From assembly GCA_902589185.1 (NCBI GenBank), contig CACIRZ010000001.1, forward strand, positions 59,873-123,872: 64,000 nt of DNA, read 5' to 3'. The position numbers and the translations under genes are program-made. The notes below the pieces were generated by a model that saw nothing but the letters and a program-made list of their open reading frames with translations, had not been told where the DNA came from and did not search any database. Below are positions 40,692-49,696 of the stretch, one piece after another. Positions within the stretch are counted from its first letter, which is position 1, and every line of letters starts with the position of its first letter. The DNA comes from an uncultured SAR116 cluster alpha proteobacterium (GTDB lineage Bacteria > Pseudomonadota > Alphaproteobacteria > Puniceispirillales > Marisalimonadaceae).

Positions 40692-41897
40692 TTAGATTAT
40701 GCCTTTATGTCTAAAACTGCTTATTTGTTCACCAGTAAAACCAACCTCTTTAAGGACATCATCTGTGTCTTCACCAAGCTCTGGAGCAGTTTTATCTTGA
40801 AAATCGCCACCTGAAACATGAACAGGTGTTTTCAATAAGCTAATGTTTATCCCCCTCTTTGTTTTTAATTTTTGGATATTTTTTCTATCTTTTAAAAATG
40901 GATTTTCTAGAGACTCTTTTAAATTTAAGATAGGGGCAGCAGGGACAATACCACCAAATTCATCTAGCCATTCTGAAGTGTTTTTTTTCATTAACTCTTC
41001 ATCAAGAATTTTAGTTATTTCATCCCTATGTTTTTGCCTAGATGAAAAGTCAACAAACATTGAATTGTCAATTAAATCTTCCCTACCTAGTTTTTTACAT
41101 AGAACAGGCCAAAAACTCTCCTTGTTGCACATTAAGTAAATCCAACCATCTTTGGTTTTATACAACTGACAAGGTACTAAAATTGGATGAGCTGATCTAT
41201 CTAATCTTTCACTTTTAAAATCCGTGTTAAGTGTCCAGGCCGCCATATAGCTTTGATTGAACATGGCCGTATCAAATAAATTAACATCTACATCTCTTCC
41301 AATACCAGTAAACCTTGCAGATAATATAGCACTTACAAGTCCAAACGACATGGTCAGTCCAGACATATAATCTACAATTGAAAGACCGAATCTTGCTGGA
41401 GGTCCGTTAGGTTCACCAGTAAGTGAAAAATATCCTGCTTCTGCTTGCATAAGATAATCATATCCTGGCCAATTTTTTCTAGTCCCCTCCCTTCCGTATG
41501 CAGAACAATGTGCTGAAACAATTGATTTATTATATTGTTTGAGCTGATCATAAGTTATTCCAAGTTTTTCTGGAACGTCTCCTCTTAAATTGTTCGCGAC
41601 TGCATCAGCATTCTCAACTAATTTTTGAAGAATTTTTTTTCCATCATCTGACAATATATCTAAAGTTATACTTTTTTTGTTTCTATTGAGAGCTTGAAAA
41701 AAAATACTAGAAGCAGAATTCCTATCTTCACCATCAATAAAATAAGGACCAATTGCTCTTAAATAATCACCGTTTGTACCAGCTGGCTCAACTTTAATTA
41801 CCTCTGCACCTAAATCAGCTAAATATTGGGTACCAAATGGTCCCGCTCCATATTGCTCAAAAGCAATTACTTTCACTCCTGATAAAGGTAAATCCAT
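40692..41897 (-). CDS. Family III CoA transferase (CaiB/BaiF)
   Basis: 401 aa. N-terminal GVKVIAFEQYGAGPFGTQYLADLGAEVIKVE and the middle PGYDYLMQAEAGYFSLTG, with the family catalytic Asp in GYDYLMQ, identify a CoA transferase. The VDYMSGL region is typical of formyl- or succinyl-CoA-dependent transferases. It is the last metabolic gene before dctP, 11 bases after the MaoC gene, in the cluster that also carries a CitE lyase. It could charge the imported acid with CoA; a second transferase in the cluster is the other candidate. Confidence 0.88.
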   Translation of the reverse strand: MDLPLSGVKVIAFEQYGAGPFGTQYLADLGAEVIKVEPAGTNGDYLRAIGPYFIDGEDRNSASSIFFQALNRNKKSITLDILSDDGKKILQKLVENADAVANNLRGDVPEKLGITYDQLKQYNKSIVSAHCSAYGREGTRKNWPGYDYLMQAEAGYFSLTGEPNGPPARFGLSIVDYMSGLTMSFGLVSAILSARFTGIGRDVDVNLFDTAMFNQSYMAAWTLNTDFKSERLDRSAHPILVPCQLYKTKDGWIYLMCNKESFWPVLCKKLGREDLIDNSMFVDFSSRQKHRDEITKILDEELMKKNTSEWLDEFGGIVPAAPILNLKESLENPFLKDRKNIQKLKTKRGINISLLKTPVHVSGGDFQDKTAPELGEDTDDVLKEVGFTGEQISSFRHKGII

Positions 41898-41908
41898 GGT
41901 ATTATTCT

Positions 41909-42448
41909 CTAATTAGCTGCTTCATTTATAATTTCGTCAACTACACTATGCCCACGTTTGGCTACCAAGAAAGATCTAACCATATCCATTACAACAATTT
42001 TATCTTGATTTTTACCAATGTGTCTTACCTTCACAATACCTTGTGTGGGTCTTGATTTTGATTCTCTTTTGTCTAAAACTTCAGTTTCAGAGTATAATGT
42101 ATCACCTACAAACACAGGTGCAGGTATTTTTATTTCTTCCCATCCCAAATTAGCTATTGCTTTTTGGCTAGTACCGCTAACACACATCCCTGTTACGAGG
42201 GCTAGAGTAAAAGCCGAATTTACCAAATATTTACCAAACTCAGATTTAGAAGCATAATTTGCATCAAAGTGAATTGGGTGAGTATTCATTGTTAAATTTG
42301 TAAACCATATATTGTCAGCCTCGCATACTGTCCTACCAGGCCAATGCTCATAAACATCACCTACTTGAAAATCTTCAAAATATCTACCTGGATCTTCTCT
42401 ATACCTTTGGGGTCCTATTTTTTTAATTCCATAAGAATTTTCATCCAT
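41909..42448 (-). CDS. MaoC-family (R)-hydratase, mesaconyl/itaconyl-CoA hydratase-like
   Basis: 179 aa single hot-dog domain. GRYFEDFQVGDVYEHWPGRTV opens the fold and TMNTHPIHFDANYASKSEFG contains the hydratase motif with catalytic Asn/His/Asp positions. It starts immediately after the CitE stop (TAAATG) with AGGGAGG upstream, so expression is tightly coupled. Family members reversibly hydrate enoyl-CoA esters; in this setting a C5 dicarboxyl-CoA is likely. Confidence 0.85.
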   Translation of the reverse strand: MDENSYGIKKIGPQRYREDPGRYFEDFQVGDVYEHWPGRTVCEADNIWFTNLTMNTHPIHFDANYASKSEFGKYLVNSAFTLALVTGMCVSGTSQKAIANLGWEEIKIPAPVFVGDTLYSETEVLDKRESKSRPTQGIVKVRHIGKNQDKIVVMDMVRSFLVAKRGHSVVDEIINEAAN

Positions 42449-43261
42449 TTAATCCTCCCTTGATATAATCAGCCTTGCAACCGCTAACACGGGTGCATCA
42501 ACCATTTTACCTTGATATTTAAAAGCACCAGAACCTGCTGTTTTTGCTTCTTCTAAAACACCTTTTGCCCATTTAAGTTCTTCTGTTGTAGGTCTGTAAG
42601 CATCATGTATAGGTTTAATTTGATCTGGATGTATAGCAAAACGTCCTTTAAAACCCATAGTTTTGACATATAATGTCTCTTCTCTACATCCATCAGGATC
42701 TCTAAAATCTAGCCAGACACCGTCAAGAGCAAGTGTGTTGTATAATGCGGCTGCATTAATTATTTTACCCCTTCCATATGCTAAACTAGCTTTGCCCATA
42801 TCACCACCGGTTGATGCGCAATAGTCTGCTGACCCAAATCCAATTCCAGAAAACTCAATATTTGAACAATCCCAACTTTCAATTGTTGCGATACCCCGCG
42901 GCGTTTCAACTTGAGGCAAAATTAATATATCAGTTCCAAGATCCTTTAAAAAAGTTCTGCATTCATCAGCAGATTCTATTTTAGGAATGGCAATAGAGTA
43001 AGGAAGAGAAGGTAAAGACTTTAACATTTTGATATCATGTTGATATTCTTCAGTATCCAAAGCATTAATGCGTAATAAAAGCTTATCTGCTTGACCGTCA
43101 TAATTTCTATTTGCTAGATCAGCAAAATTTGATCTTCCAATAGCTTTATTTTCATAAGCTAAACCATCTTCTAAATCGAAAATAACTTTATCGGCACCAG
43201 ATCCTATAGCTTTTGGTAACCTCTCAATTTTATCTGTTGGTAAAAATAAGATACTTCTCAA
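42449..43261 (-). CDS. CitE/HpcH-family CoA-ester lyase, citramalyl/malyl-CoA lyase-like
   Basis: About 270 aa TIM-barrel aldolase. It opens RSILFLPTDKIERLPKA and shows KVIFDLEDGLA with the metal-binding region, LILPQVETPRG with the metal Glu, and GFGSADYCASTGGDMG. The ORF-track start lies inside the upstream gene. A TTG at 43261 has AGGAG six bases upstream and yields the normal family N terminus, leaving 16 bases after the CoA transferase stop. The related enzymes cleave citramalyl-CoA to pyruvate and acetyl-CoA, or methylmalyl-CoA to glyoxylate and propionyl-CoA. Confidence 0.87.
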   Translation of the reverse strand: MRSILFLPTDKIERLPKAIGSGADKVIFDLEDGLAYENKAIGRSNFADLANRNYDGQADKLLLRINALDTEEYQHDIKMLKSLPSLPYSIAIPKIESADECRTFLKDLGTDILILPQVETPRGIATIESWDCSNIEFSGIGFGSADYCASTGGDMGKASLAYGRGKIINAAALYNTLALDGVWLDFRDPDGCREETLYVKTMGFKGRFAIHPDQIKPIHDAYRPTTEELKWAKGVLEEAKTAGSGAFKYQGKMVDAPVLAVARLIISRED

Positions 43262-43277
43262 ATCTATCTCCTGTTTT

Positions 43278-44432
43278 TTAAGAACTAAATTCTTCTCTAA
43301 TTTTTTTTCCATGTTCATCTAATTCAGGCATTTTATTCACTTCTGGTATAAAATTGTCATGGATTGCCCCTGGACCTAATACTTTTACATTGCCGTTTTT
43401 AGTTTCAATTTCTAAAAAATTGTTTTGAGGATGGTTTTTTAATTGTTCCATGTCAGAAATTCTTCCATAAGCAACGCTTGCTTCTTCAAGTTTTTCAATT
43501 AAATCCTCACGTTCAAAAGTAATAAATTTATCTTGAATAATTTTTTCTGTTAATTCTCGATTAGCGACTCGATCTGAGTTAGTTTTAAAGCGAGTGTCAT
43601 TAACCATAGTTTCGTCATCTAATACAATTTTACATAATTTCACCCATTCTCGATCATTTTGTATAGCAATTAAAATTGTCAAATTATCTTTACAATTATA
43701 CGCACCATAGGGAACAATTATTGGATGGGTCATGCCGTTTCTTTTTGGAATTTTGTTATTATAAATATAGCCAAGGTAAAAAGGGTTCATCCATTCTGCA
43801 AGTGAATTAAACATAGAAACTGATATATGTCTGCCTTTTCCACTTATACTTCTTTTTATAAGTGCTTGCAAAATTGCTTGATAAGCTGTCATTCCTGCAG
43901 ATATATCACATACTGATGGACCAACCTTTGCTCTTCCATCAACCCCAGCTTTATCTGGAAGACCAGTTATATCAATAACACCAGTTTCAGCTTGAATTAA
44001 CATATCATAAGCTTTTTGGTTTTTATATGGACCTTCGTCTCCAAATCCAGAAATAGAACATGTAATTAAAGATGGATATTTTTTTCTTAATTCATCTAAA
44101 TTTAAACCAAGACGGTCAAATGCACCTGGTGCTAAATTTTGGATTAAAATATCGGATTTTGAAATAATATTCTCAAAAATTTTAAAATCTTCACTGTTTT
44201 TAAGATCTAAAGCAATTGACTCCTTACCTCTATTCAACCAAACAAAATAAGCACTATTTCCAAGTGCATTGCTATCGTAGTTTCTAGCAAAATCACCTTC
44301 AGGTCTTTCAACTTTTATAACTCTGGCACCTGCATCTGCCAGTCTGCAAGATGTATAGGGGGCTGCCACAGCTTGCTCAACTGTTACGACTAATAAACCC
44401 TCTAAATCCTTTCCGGAATTTTGTCTTTCCAT
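43278..44432 (-). CDS. Family III CoA transferase, itaconate/mesaconyl-CoA transferase-like
   Basis: 384 aa. VTVEQAVAAPYTSCRLADAGARVIKVERPEGDFAR and QKAYDMLIQAETGVIDITG (catalytic Asp) identify family III. The SVCDISAGMTAYQAILQALIKR and SMFNSLAEWMNPFYL segments resemble transferases in itaconate and mesaconate gene clusters. The start codon overlaps the MmgE/PrpD stop by one base (TAATG). It lies directly upstream of the CitE-type lyase. Specific acid and CoA donor are inferred only. Confidence 0.87.
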   Translation of the reverse strand: MERQNSGKDLEGLLVVTVEQAVAAPYTSCRLADAGARVIKVERPEGDFARNYDSNALGNSAYFVWLNRGKESIALDLKNSEDFKIFENIISKSDILIQNLAPGAFDRLGLNLDELRKKYPSLITCSISGFGDEGPYKNQKAYDMLIQAETGVIDITGLPDKAGVDGRAKVGPSVCDISAGMTAYQAILQALIKRSISGKGRHISVSMFNSLAEWMNPFYLGYIYNNKIPKRNGMTHPIIVPYGAYNCKDNLTILIAIQNDREWVKLCKIVLDDETMVNDTRFKTNSDRVANRELTEKIIQDKFITFEREDLIEKLEEASVAYGRISDMEQLKNHPQNNFLEIETKNGNVKVLGPGAIHDNFIPEVNKMPELDEHGKKIREEFSS

Positions 44433-45751
44433 TAGCTAACCAAACAATCTACTAAAGATACAACTTTACTTTCAGATGGTGCGTTTAACATTTTAGAAAT
44501 TTCATGAGATTTATTTTTTGATAGTAATGATGCAGATTTGTTAACAATTTTATTTTCCAAAATATTTTGATCAATCTTGTCTGATAAATCATGTTTATTT
44601 TTAATATCTCTAGTTCCATCTTTAATAGAAATTAAAGACTGAGTATTTGTTAATTTATCATTAGGTATGACCGTTACCTTGTCCCTAACATTATTAATCT
44701 TTTCATCAAAACAAATATCATCGTTATACGTTCCTAAGTCAGCAGTATCTTTGCCATAAATTGACATAGCTGCTGTTAATTTATATGAAAATTTTGATTC
44801 CAAACCAGTTTTAGGTTCTTGAATATTACAAACTTTAAGCCAAGAAGGATTAGTTTCAATTGCAATTTCTTCAATTGATTCAGGATTAAAGTTGTTTTCT
44901 TGTTTTAATTCCTCAAGTGCTTCCAGGAAAGAATGTAAACCATGACAACAGGCATGAAATTTATACTTAATTTCAGGAAACAGGAAGTCTGTTCCTAAAT
45001 TTTCTACAGCTCTTGTAGGAGTTTTTTTATCCCAACCATGAGTTTGAAAAAAACCTTGATCACACTCAATACCATCTTCTCTTGAGACAAACCCAAGTTT
45101 AGATAATTTCGCGGCCTCAATACCGTTCGAAGCAGCCATTCCTGCGTGATATGGTTTACCCATAGTACCAAATTGGGATTTAATTCCAGACGCTCTTGTT
45201 GAAACTAAACCAAGCGCGTTTATTGTCTGGTCCTCGCTCAAATTAAGTAATTTTGATGCAACAATTGTTGCACCAAATGATCCACTTGTAGCAGTTTGAT
45301 GGAAACCAGCGTTATAATGAGAATAGCCTAAGATATGACCAATTCTAGTAGAGACTTCAACTCCAGCCATATAAGCAAGTAATAAATCTTCCATAGATAA
45401 TTCTAATTCTTCGCCTAAGGCTAGAGCAGTTGGTAATGCACTTGAAGTTGGATGACCCACAAAAAGAAAGTGAGTGTCATCATAATCTAATGCATGACCA
45501 GTAGCTCCATTAGCTAAAGCTGCGCCTCTTGATGAAACGTTATATCCAGTTGAAATCACTCGCGCTTGATTAACACCATTTTCTTCTTTAACCATTTCAG
45601 AAACTATTTTTGAAACCGGTTCTTGTTTTGCTGCATAGGCTACTCCACACCAATCTAGTATTGACATCTTGGCAAAAAACTTCATTTCATCATTGAAACT
45701 GTCTAATTTAGTATTAAATCCATAACTACCAAATAATTTTGTTATCGACAT
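44432..45751 (-). CDS. MmgE/PrpD family protein (second of three)
   Basis: 439 aa. Family markers: ILDWCGVAYAAKQEP, NGATGHALDYDDTHFLFVGHPTSSALPTALALGEE, GFHQTATSGSFGA and KFHACCHGLHSFLEAL. Placed between a CoA transferase and an HTD2-like hydratase in one operon, with GGGAGGG before its ATG and a one-base overlap with the next gene. Genes of this family also occur in itaconate-degradation loci, where their role is not settled; the family includes cis-aconitate decarboxylase, PrpD and epimerases. Confidence 0.87.
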   Translation of the reverse strand: MSITKLFGSYGFNTKLDSFNDEMKFFAKMSILDWCGVAYAAKQEPVSKIVSEMVKEENGVNQARVISTGYNVSSRGAALANGATGHALDYDDTHFLFVGHPTSSALPTALALGEELELSMEDLLLAYMAGVEVSTRIGHILGYSHYNAGFHQTATSGSFGATIVASKLLNLSEDQTINALGLVSTRASGIKSQFGTMGKPYHAGMAASNGIEAAKLSKLGFVSREDGIECDQGFFQTHGWDKKTPTRAVENLGTDFLFPEIKYKFHACCHGLHSFLEALEELKQENNFNPESIEEIAIETNPSWLKVCNIQEPKTGLESKFSYKLTAAMSIYGKDTADLGTYNDDICFDEKINNVRDKVTVIPNDKLTNTQSLISIKDGTRDIKNKHDLSDKIDQNILENKIVNKSASLLSKNKSHEISKMLNAPSESKVVSLVDCLVS

Positions 45752-45771
45752 AATCTATCCCTCCCCTAAAA

Positions 45772-46629
45772 CTATTCAAAACGTGCTTCCGCTTGCATGG
45801 TCATTCCTGAACCCTTTACTGCACCCCAACAACTAACACTTCCATCAGTGTTTTCCTTTGCACCAATGATATAATTGCTATTTGCAAAAACAGGGGCCAT
45901 GACTTTATGACTAAATGATATTACAGTCTTACATTTAAGCTTTTCAGCTGCCCTTAATAAAAAAGTAGCTTGCAAAGGACCATGAACAATTAAATCAGGA
46001 TAGTTCTCCTCATATTTAGTATATGGATAGTCATAATGTATCCTATGACCTACAAAACCAATTGCTGAATAACGGAACAAAATTGTTGGATGCATAAAAA
46101 TAGTTTCTGTATAATCTGCATCTTCAGGTATTGTGTCTGACACGCCAGAACCACCACCTACTTTAGTTACATCTCTGTAAACAATATTATGAAGTTCATG
46201 CAATCTTACCTCTTCATTAACTAAAAATTCATACTCTGCAGTAACAAAACAAAGCTGTCCTGTCCTACCTTCCTTAAGTTTTATGTCAGCTACCTTAGAT
46301 TTTTTTATTACTTTATCACCTACTCTCAGAGGTTTAATTACTTTTATCTGACTGCCTGCCCACATTCTTCTTGGAAGTGGGACTGGAGGCAAAAAATCAC
46401 CTCTAGCTGGATGAGAGTCCACACCAAGTTCATCATTTTTTTTTAAATCCCATCCTAACATCCAATGCAAACCGGAGGTTGCATCCTCCCCAATTTTAGG
46501 ATCCCCTGGATCAATATTTAATGTTGCTCTGTACCTCTGTTCAACAATTGGTGTGAGGTAATCTGTTACAGTCTCTATATTACCTAACCATTTATTTAAA
46601 TGATTTATATCAAGTGCTTCATTTTCCAT
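45772..46629 (-). CDS. HTD2/MaoC-type hydratase, mesaconyl-C4-CoA or itaconyl-CoA hydratase-like
   Basis: 285 aa double hot-dog hydratase. The sequence GLHWMLGWDL, DSHPARGDFLPPVPLPRRMWAGS and ELHNIVYRDV is characteristic of the group containing mesaconyl-C4-CoA hydratase and itaconyl-CoA hydratase. It is the first gene of a nine-gene minus-strand series, with AAAGG before the ATG, and is divergent from the tautomerase-like operon. Confidence 0.85.
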   Translation of the reverse strand: MENEALDINHLNKWLGNIETVTDYLTPIVEQRYRATLNIDPGDPKIGEDATSGLHWMLGWDLKKNDELGVDSHPARGDFLPPVPLPRRMWAGSQIKVIKPLRVGDKVIKKSKVADIKLKEGRTGQLCFVTAEYEFLVNEEVRLHELHNIVYRDVTKVGGGSGVSDTIPEDADYTETIFMHPTILFRYSAIGFVGHRIHYDYPYTKYEENYPDLIVHGPLQATFLLRAAEKLKCKTVISFSHKVMAPVFANSNYIIGAKENTDGSVSCWGAVKGSGMTMQAEARFE

Positions 46630-46656
46630 TTGATGAACCTTTATTTTTTTGAATAT

Positions 46657-46685
46657 TTGAAACTATTAAATATAAAAATTATATT
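46657..46685 (+). promoter_or_regulatory. Sigma70-type promoter for the tautomerase-ECH-lyase-thioesterase operon
   Basis: TTGAAA (46657-46662), a 17-base spacer and TATATT (46680-46685) lie 40 bases before the first start codon of the plus-strand operon in the divergent intergenic region. Each box differs from consensus by one base. Confidence 0.45.
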
Positions 46686-46726
46686 AATATCAATTAATAA
46701 AATATTTATGTGATAGGAATTTCGAA

Positions 46727-47071
46727 ATGCCTTCTTTAATTTTACATATAGATAAAATCTTAGAAAATACTTTTAAAATTTCTTCGATTAAAGCAGTAGA
46801 AAAAATTATAATAGATATTATTGAAGAAGAGTTAGAGGCTGAAAAAAACAACTGTCAAATTATATGGGTGCAGAGCAAAATAATTTCCTCAAATTATAAA
46901 ATCTTTGGTGAATTGAAGTTTAGAGATAAAGAGACTAGAAATATAGACAAAAGAAATAAATGTTTAAAAAGAATTGGTCAAATTTTACAAAATAAATTTA
47001 ATGTTTTTATAAGGCTTAGGGCATTCTCAATTAAAGATGCGTCAATAACAGCACTAGATTTAGAAAATTAA
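46727..47071 (+). CDS. Possible 5-carboxymethyl-2-hydroxymuconate isomerase-like tautomerase
   Basis: 114 aa. The Met-Pro start would expose an N-terminal proline as in the tautomerase superfamily, and the layout resembles HpaF/CHMI: MPSLILHIDKIL, a helix, CQIIWVQSK, then FGELKFRDKETRNIDKRNKCLKRIGQILQNKF and a final beta-strand. Similarity is by pattern only and identity looks low. AGGAA precedes the ATG. It leads an operon with an enoyl-CoA hydratase, a cycloisomerase/ASL-like lyase and a thioesterase, which fits an aromatic-type pathway. It could also be an unrelated small protein. Confidence 0.5.
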   Translation: MPSLILHIDKILENTFKISSIKAVEKIIIDIIEEELEAEKNNCQIIWVQSKIISSNYKIFGELKFRDKETRNIDKRNKCLKRIGQILQNKFNVFIRLRAFSIKDASITALDLEN

Positions 47072-47107
47072 AATTGTATTTCAAGTAAAAGAATAGAAGG
47101 ACTAGAA

Positions 47108-47899
47108 ATGAGTGAAAATATTGTATTAACAAGTGTAAATGATAGAGGAATTGCTGAAGTTATTTTAAACCGTCCAGAAAGAAATAATGCATATAACGGG
47201 GATATGATTATTGAATTAATCAAAAGCTTTGAATCTCTACATAAAAATCATTCTGTAAGAGTAGTCCTAATTAAAGGTAATGGAAAACATTTTCAAGCAG
47301 GAGCTGACTTACAATGGCTAAAAGAAATTGGTAATCTTAGTCAAAAAGAAAATATAGAGGTTTCAAGGAAAACAGCTTCAGCGATTCAAGGTCTTACAAA
47401 GTTCCCTAAACCAACAATTGCCTTGATCCATGGAGGATGCTTTGGTGGTGGAACAGGAATTGCCGCAGCCGCTGATATAGTAATAGCTAGTGAAGATGCT
47501 ATCTTTTCTATTTCTGAAGCTAAATGGGGTGTAATGGCAGGAATAATAATACCTCATTTAAACGCAAGTATTGGGGTGAGAAATGTAAGAAGATATGCTC
47601 TTACTTGTGAGCGTTTTAATGCTAGTCAAGCCAAGGAAATGGGTTTAGTTCACCAAGTTTGTAGAACCGGTGACCTCGAAAATGCAGTTAAACCCGTTAT
47701 TGAGAATTTGTTGATGTGCGCTCCAGATGCACTAGAGGCTACAAAAAGAAGAACTTTAATTGAAAGTGGTTTAATGTTATCAGATGAAAAATTTGATGAA
47801 CTTATTTTTGAACATTCTCAAAAAAGGATGACTGATGAAGCAAAAGAGGGCCTAAATAGTTTTCTTGAGAAAAGAACTGCATCTTGGTATCAAAATTAA
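47108..47899 (+). CDS. Enoyl-CoA hydratase/isomerase family protein
   Basis: 263 aa crotonase-fold enzyme. NRPERNNAYNGDMI opens the fold, GNGKHFQAGADLQWLKEIG forms the first oxyanion loop, and HGGCFGGGTGIAAAADIVIAS the second; ISEAKWGVMAG supplies the acidic residue at one catalytic site. AAGGA precedes the ATG. It may be a methylglutaconyl-CoA hydratase or similar by sequence type, but this is unproven. Second gene of the 46.7-49.7 kb operon. Confidence 0.87.
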   Translation: MSENIVLTSVNDRGIAEVILNRPERNNAYNGDMIIELIKSFESLHKNHSVRVVLIKGNGKHFQAGADLQWLKEIGNLSQKENIEVSRKTASAIQGLTKFPKPTIALIHGGCFGGGTGIAAAADIVIASEDAIFSISEAKWGVMAGIIIPHLNASIGVRNVRRYALTCERFNASQAKEMGLVHQVCRTGDLENAVKPVIENLLMCAPDALEATKRRTLIESGLMLSDEKFDELIFEHSQKRMTDEAKEGLNSFLEKRTASWYQN

Positions 47900-47917
47900 A
47901 ATTATAGGAAATATAAA

Positions 47918-49273
47918 ATGCCTGCTTTAGTAACAAATTCAAAAATATGGGGAGAAATGTTTGGTACTAAAGAAATGCATTTCTTATTTTCTGATGAAGG
48001 TACTACACAGTTATATTTAGATGTAGAAGCAGCTTTAGCAAGATCACAGTCAAAGTTGAATATTATACCAAAAGAAGCTGGGGAAAAAATAACCCAAGCA
48101 GCAAAAGTTGATATGATTGATTGGGAGAAACTTGAAAAAAGGACATCTATAGTTGGATATCCAATTCTTCCACTAGTAGAACAACTAAGTGAAAAAGTTG
48201 AAGGCAACTTTGGACAATTTTGTCATTGGGGTGCTACAACACAGGATATTATGGACACAGCAGATGTCCTTCAAATTAGGAAGGGTCTTGAATTATTATC
48301 TAAAGACCTAAAGTCAATTTCAAATGCTTTAGAAAAAATTGTTGAGCATCATATCAAAACACCTATGGTTGGTAGAACACATTTGCAACATGCTTTACCT
48401 ATATCATTTGGTTACAAGGCATCTACTTGGTTATCTGGAATAGATAGGCATCACAAAAGACTAGAAGAAATAAAGAAACGTATTTTCAATGTTTCATTTT
48501 TTGGAGCAGCAGGAACACTTGCTTCTTTGGGAGAACATGATGGTCTTAAGACACAGTCAACTCTTGCAGAAGAATTGGATCTGAATGTACCTGACGTTAG
48601 TTGGCATTCAATTAGAGATAATTTTTGTGAAGTAACTGGTTGGCTTGCAATGGTCGCTGCATCACTTGGTAAAATAGCTTATGATGTGATGTTAATGATG
48701 CAAACAGAAACACAAGAAGTTGCTGAACCATATCTTCATGGACGGGGCTCTTCTTCAACAATGCCTCAAAAAAGAAATCCTATTTCTTCTGAAGTAATGC
48801 TCGCTTGTTCAAAACTACTTAGAGAACATCATTCTTCTATGCTAGATGCTATGGTCCTTGATCATGAAAGAGCCACAGGTCAATGGCATGTAGAATGGCA
48901 TACAATACCTAACGCCTTTTTGATTGCTTCTTCATCTTTCAACTCAGCTAAGTATCTTTTAGAAGGTTTAGAAGTTTCACCTAAAAAAATGAAAGAAAAT
49001 ATTTATAAAACCAATGGGTTAATTGTTGCAGAGTCTGTTATGATGGCTCTTGCTCCCAAGATGGGAAGACAAATTGCACACGACTTAGTTTATGATTGTT
49101 GTAGAGAATCAATCAAAAACAACATACCATTTATAGATACTTTATTAAAAAATAAAGAAATTTCTAACTTTTTTAACGAGCAAGATTTGTTAAAAATTAT
49201 AGATCCATCTAATTATTTAGGAGCGTCTCCTACTATGGCACAGAGACTTTTAAACAATAGAAAGTTACTTTAA
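47918..49273 (+). CDS. Adenylosuccinate lyase/fumarase superfamily lyase, 3-carboxymuconate cycloisomerase-like
   Basis: 451 aa. The superfamily signature loop GSSSTMPQKRNPISSE is intact, TTQDIMDTADVLQIRKGL and GRTHLQHALPISFGYKAS are the other conserved regions. The opening NSKIWGEMFGTKEMHFLFSDEGTTQLYLDVEAALA resembles PcaB-like cycloisomerases more than PurB. It follows the enoyl-CoA hydratase by 18 bases. PcaB-type enzymes lactonise 3-carboxymuconate in the protocatechuate pathway, but some relatives act on other fumarate-like adducts. Confidence 0.85.
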   Translation: MPALVTNSKIWGEMFGTKEMHFLFSDEGTTQLYLDVEAALARSQSKLNIIPKEAGEKITQAAKVDMIDWEKLEKRTSIVGYPILPLVEQLSEKVEGNFGQFCHWGATTQDIMDTADVLQIRKGLELLSKDLKSISNALEKIVEHHIKTPMVGRTHLQHALPISFGYKASTWLSGIDRHHKRLEEIKKRIFNVSFFGAAGTLASLGEHDGLKTQSTLAEELDLNVPDVSWHSIRDNFCEVTGWLAMVAASLGKIAYDVMLMMQTETQEVAEPYLHGRGSSSTMPQKRNPISSEVMLACSKLLREHHSSMLDAMVLDHERATGQWHVEWHTIPNAFLIASSSFNSAKYLLEGLEVSPKKMKENIYKTNGLIVAESVMMALAPKMGRQIAHDLVYDCCRESIKNNIPFIDTLLKNKEISNFFNEQDLLKIIDPSNYLGASPTMAQRLLNNRKLL

Positions 49274-49277
49274 TATA

Positions 49278-49694
49278 ATGCAACAATTGATGACAAAAGA
49301 AAGTCTTGATAAATTTTTAAATAAAGAATTTCCTCAAGTAAGTAAAAACTTCAAGATATTAAATGTAAGTGATCAGTCTTTTTCAATGCTAATGTATATT
49401 ACTGAAGAACATTTGAGACCAGGGGCAACAGTTTCAGGCCCAACAATGTTTTTATTGGCAGATGTAACTTTTTATTTAGCAACTTTAAGTATTATAGGTC
49501 CTAAAAGTCTTACTGTTACAACTAATTGTTCAATAAATTTTTTAAGAAAACCAAATGAGAAAAATTTAACTAGTAAAGCCAGAATTTTAAAATTAGGAAA
49601 AACTTTAAGTGTAGGTGATGTTTTAATATATTCAGAGGATATTAACGAGCCTGTTGCCCACGCTTCACTTACTTATTCTATTCCACAAAAATAA
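49278..49694 (+). CDS. PaaI-type hot-dog thioesterase
   Basis: 138 aa. HLRPGATVSGPTMFLLADVTFYLATLSIIG matches the hot-dog helix and active-site region, and TVTTNCSINFLRKPNEKNLTSKARILKLGKTL the core sheet of PaaI-like thioesterases. Starts 4 bases after the lyase stop, so translationally coupled. Likely hydrolyses a CoA ester from the operon's pathway or rescues trapped CoA. Ends 2 bases from the convergent fghA stop. Confidence 0.83.
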   Translation: MQQLMTKESLDKFLNKEFPQVSKNFKILNVSDQSFSMLMYITEEHLRPGATVSGPTMFLLADVTFYLATLSIIGPKSLTVTTNCSINFLRKPNEKNLTSKARILKLGKTLSVGDVLIYSEDINEPVAHASLTYSIPQK

Positions 49695-49696
49695 TT

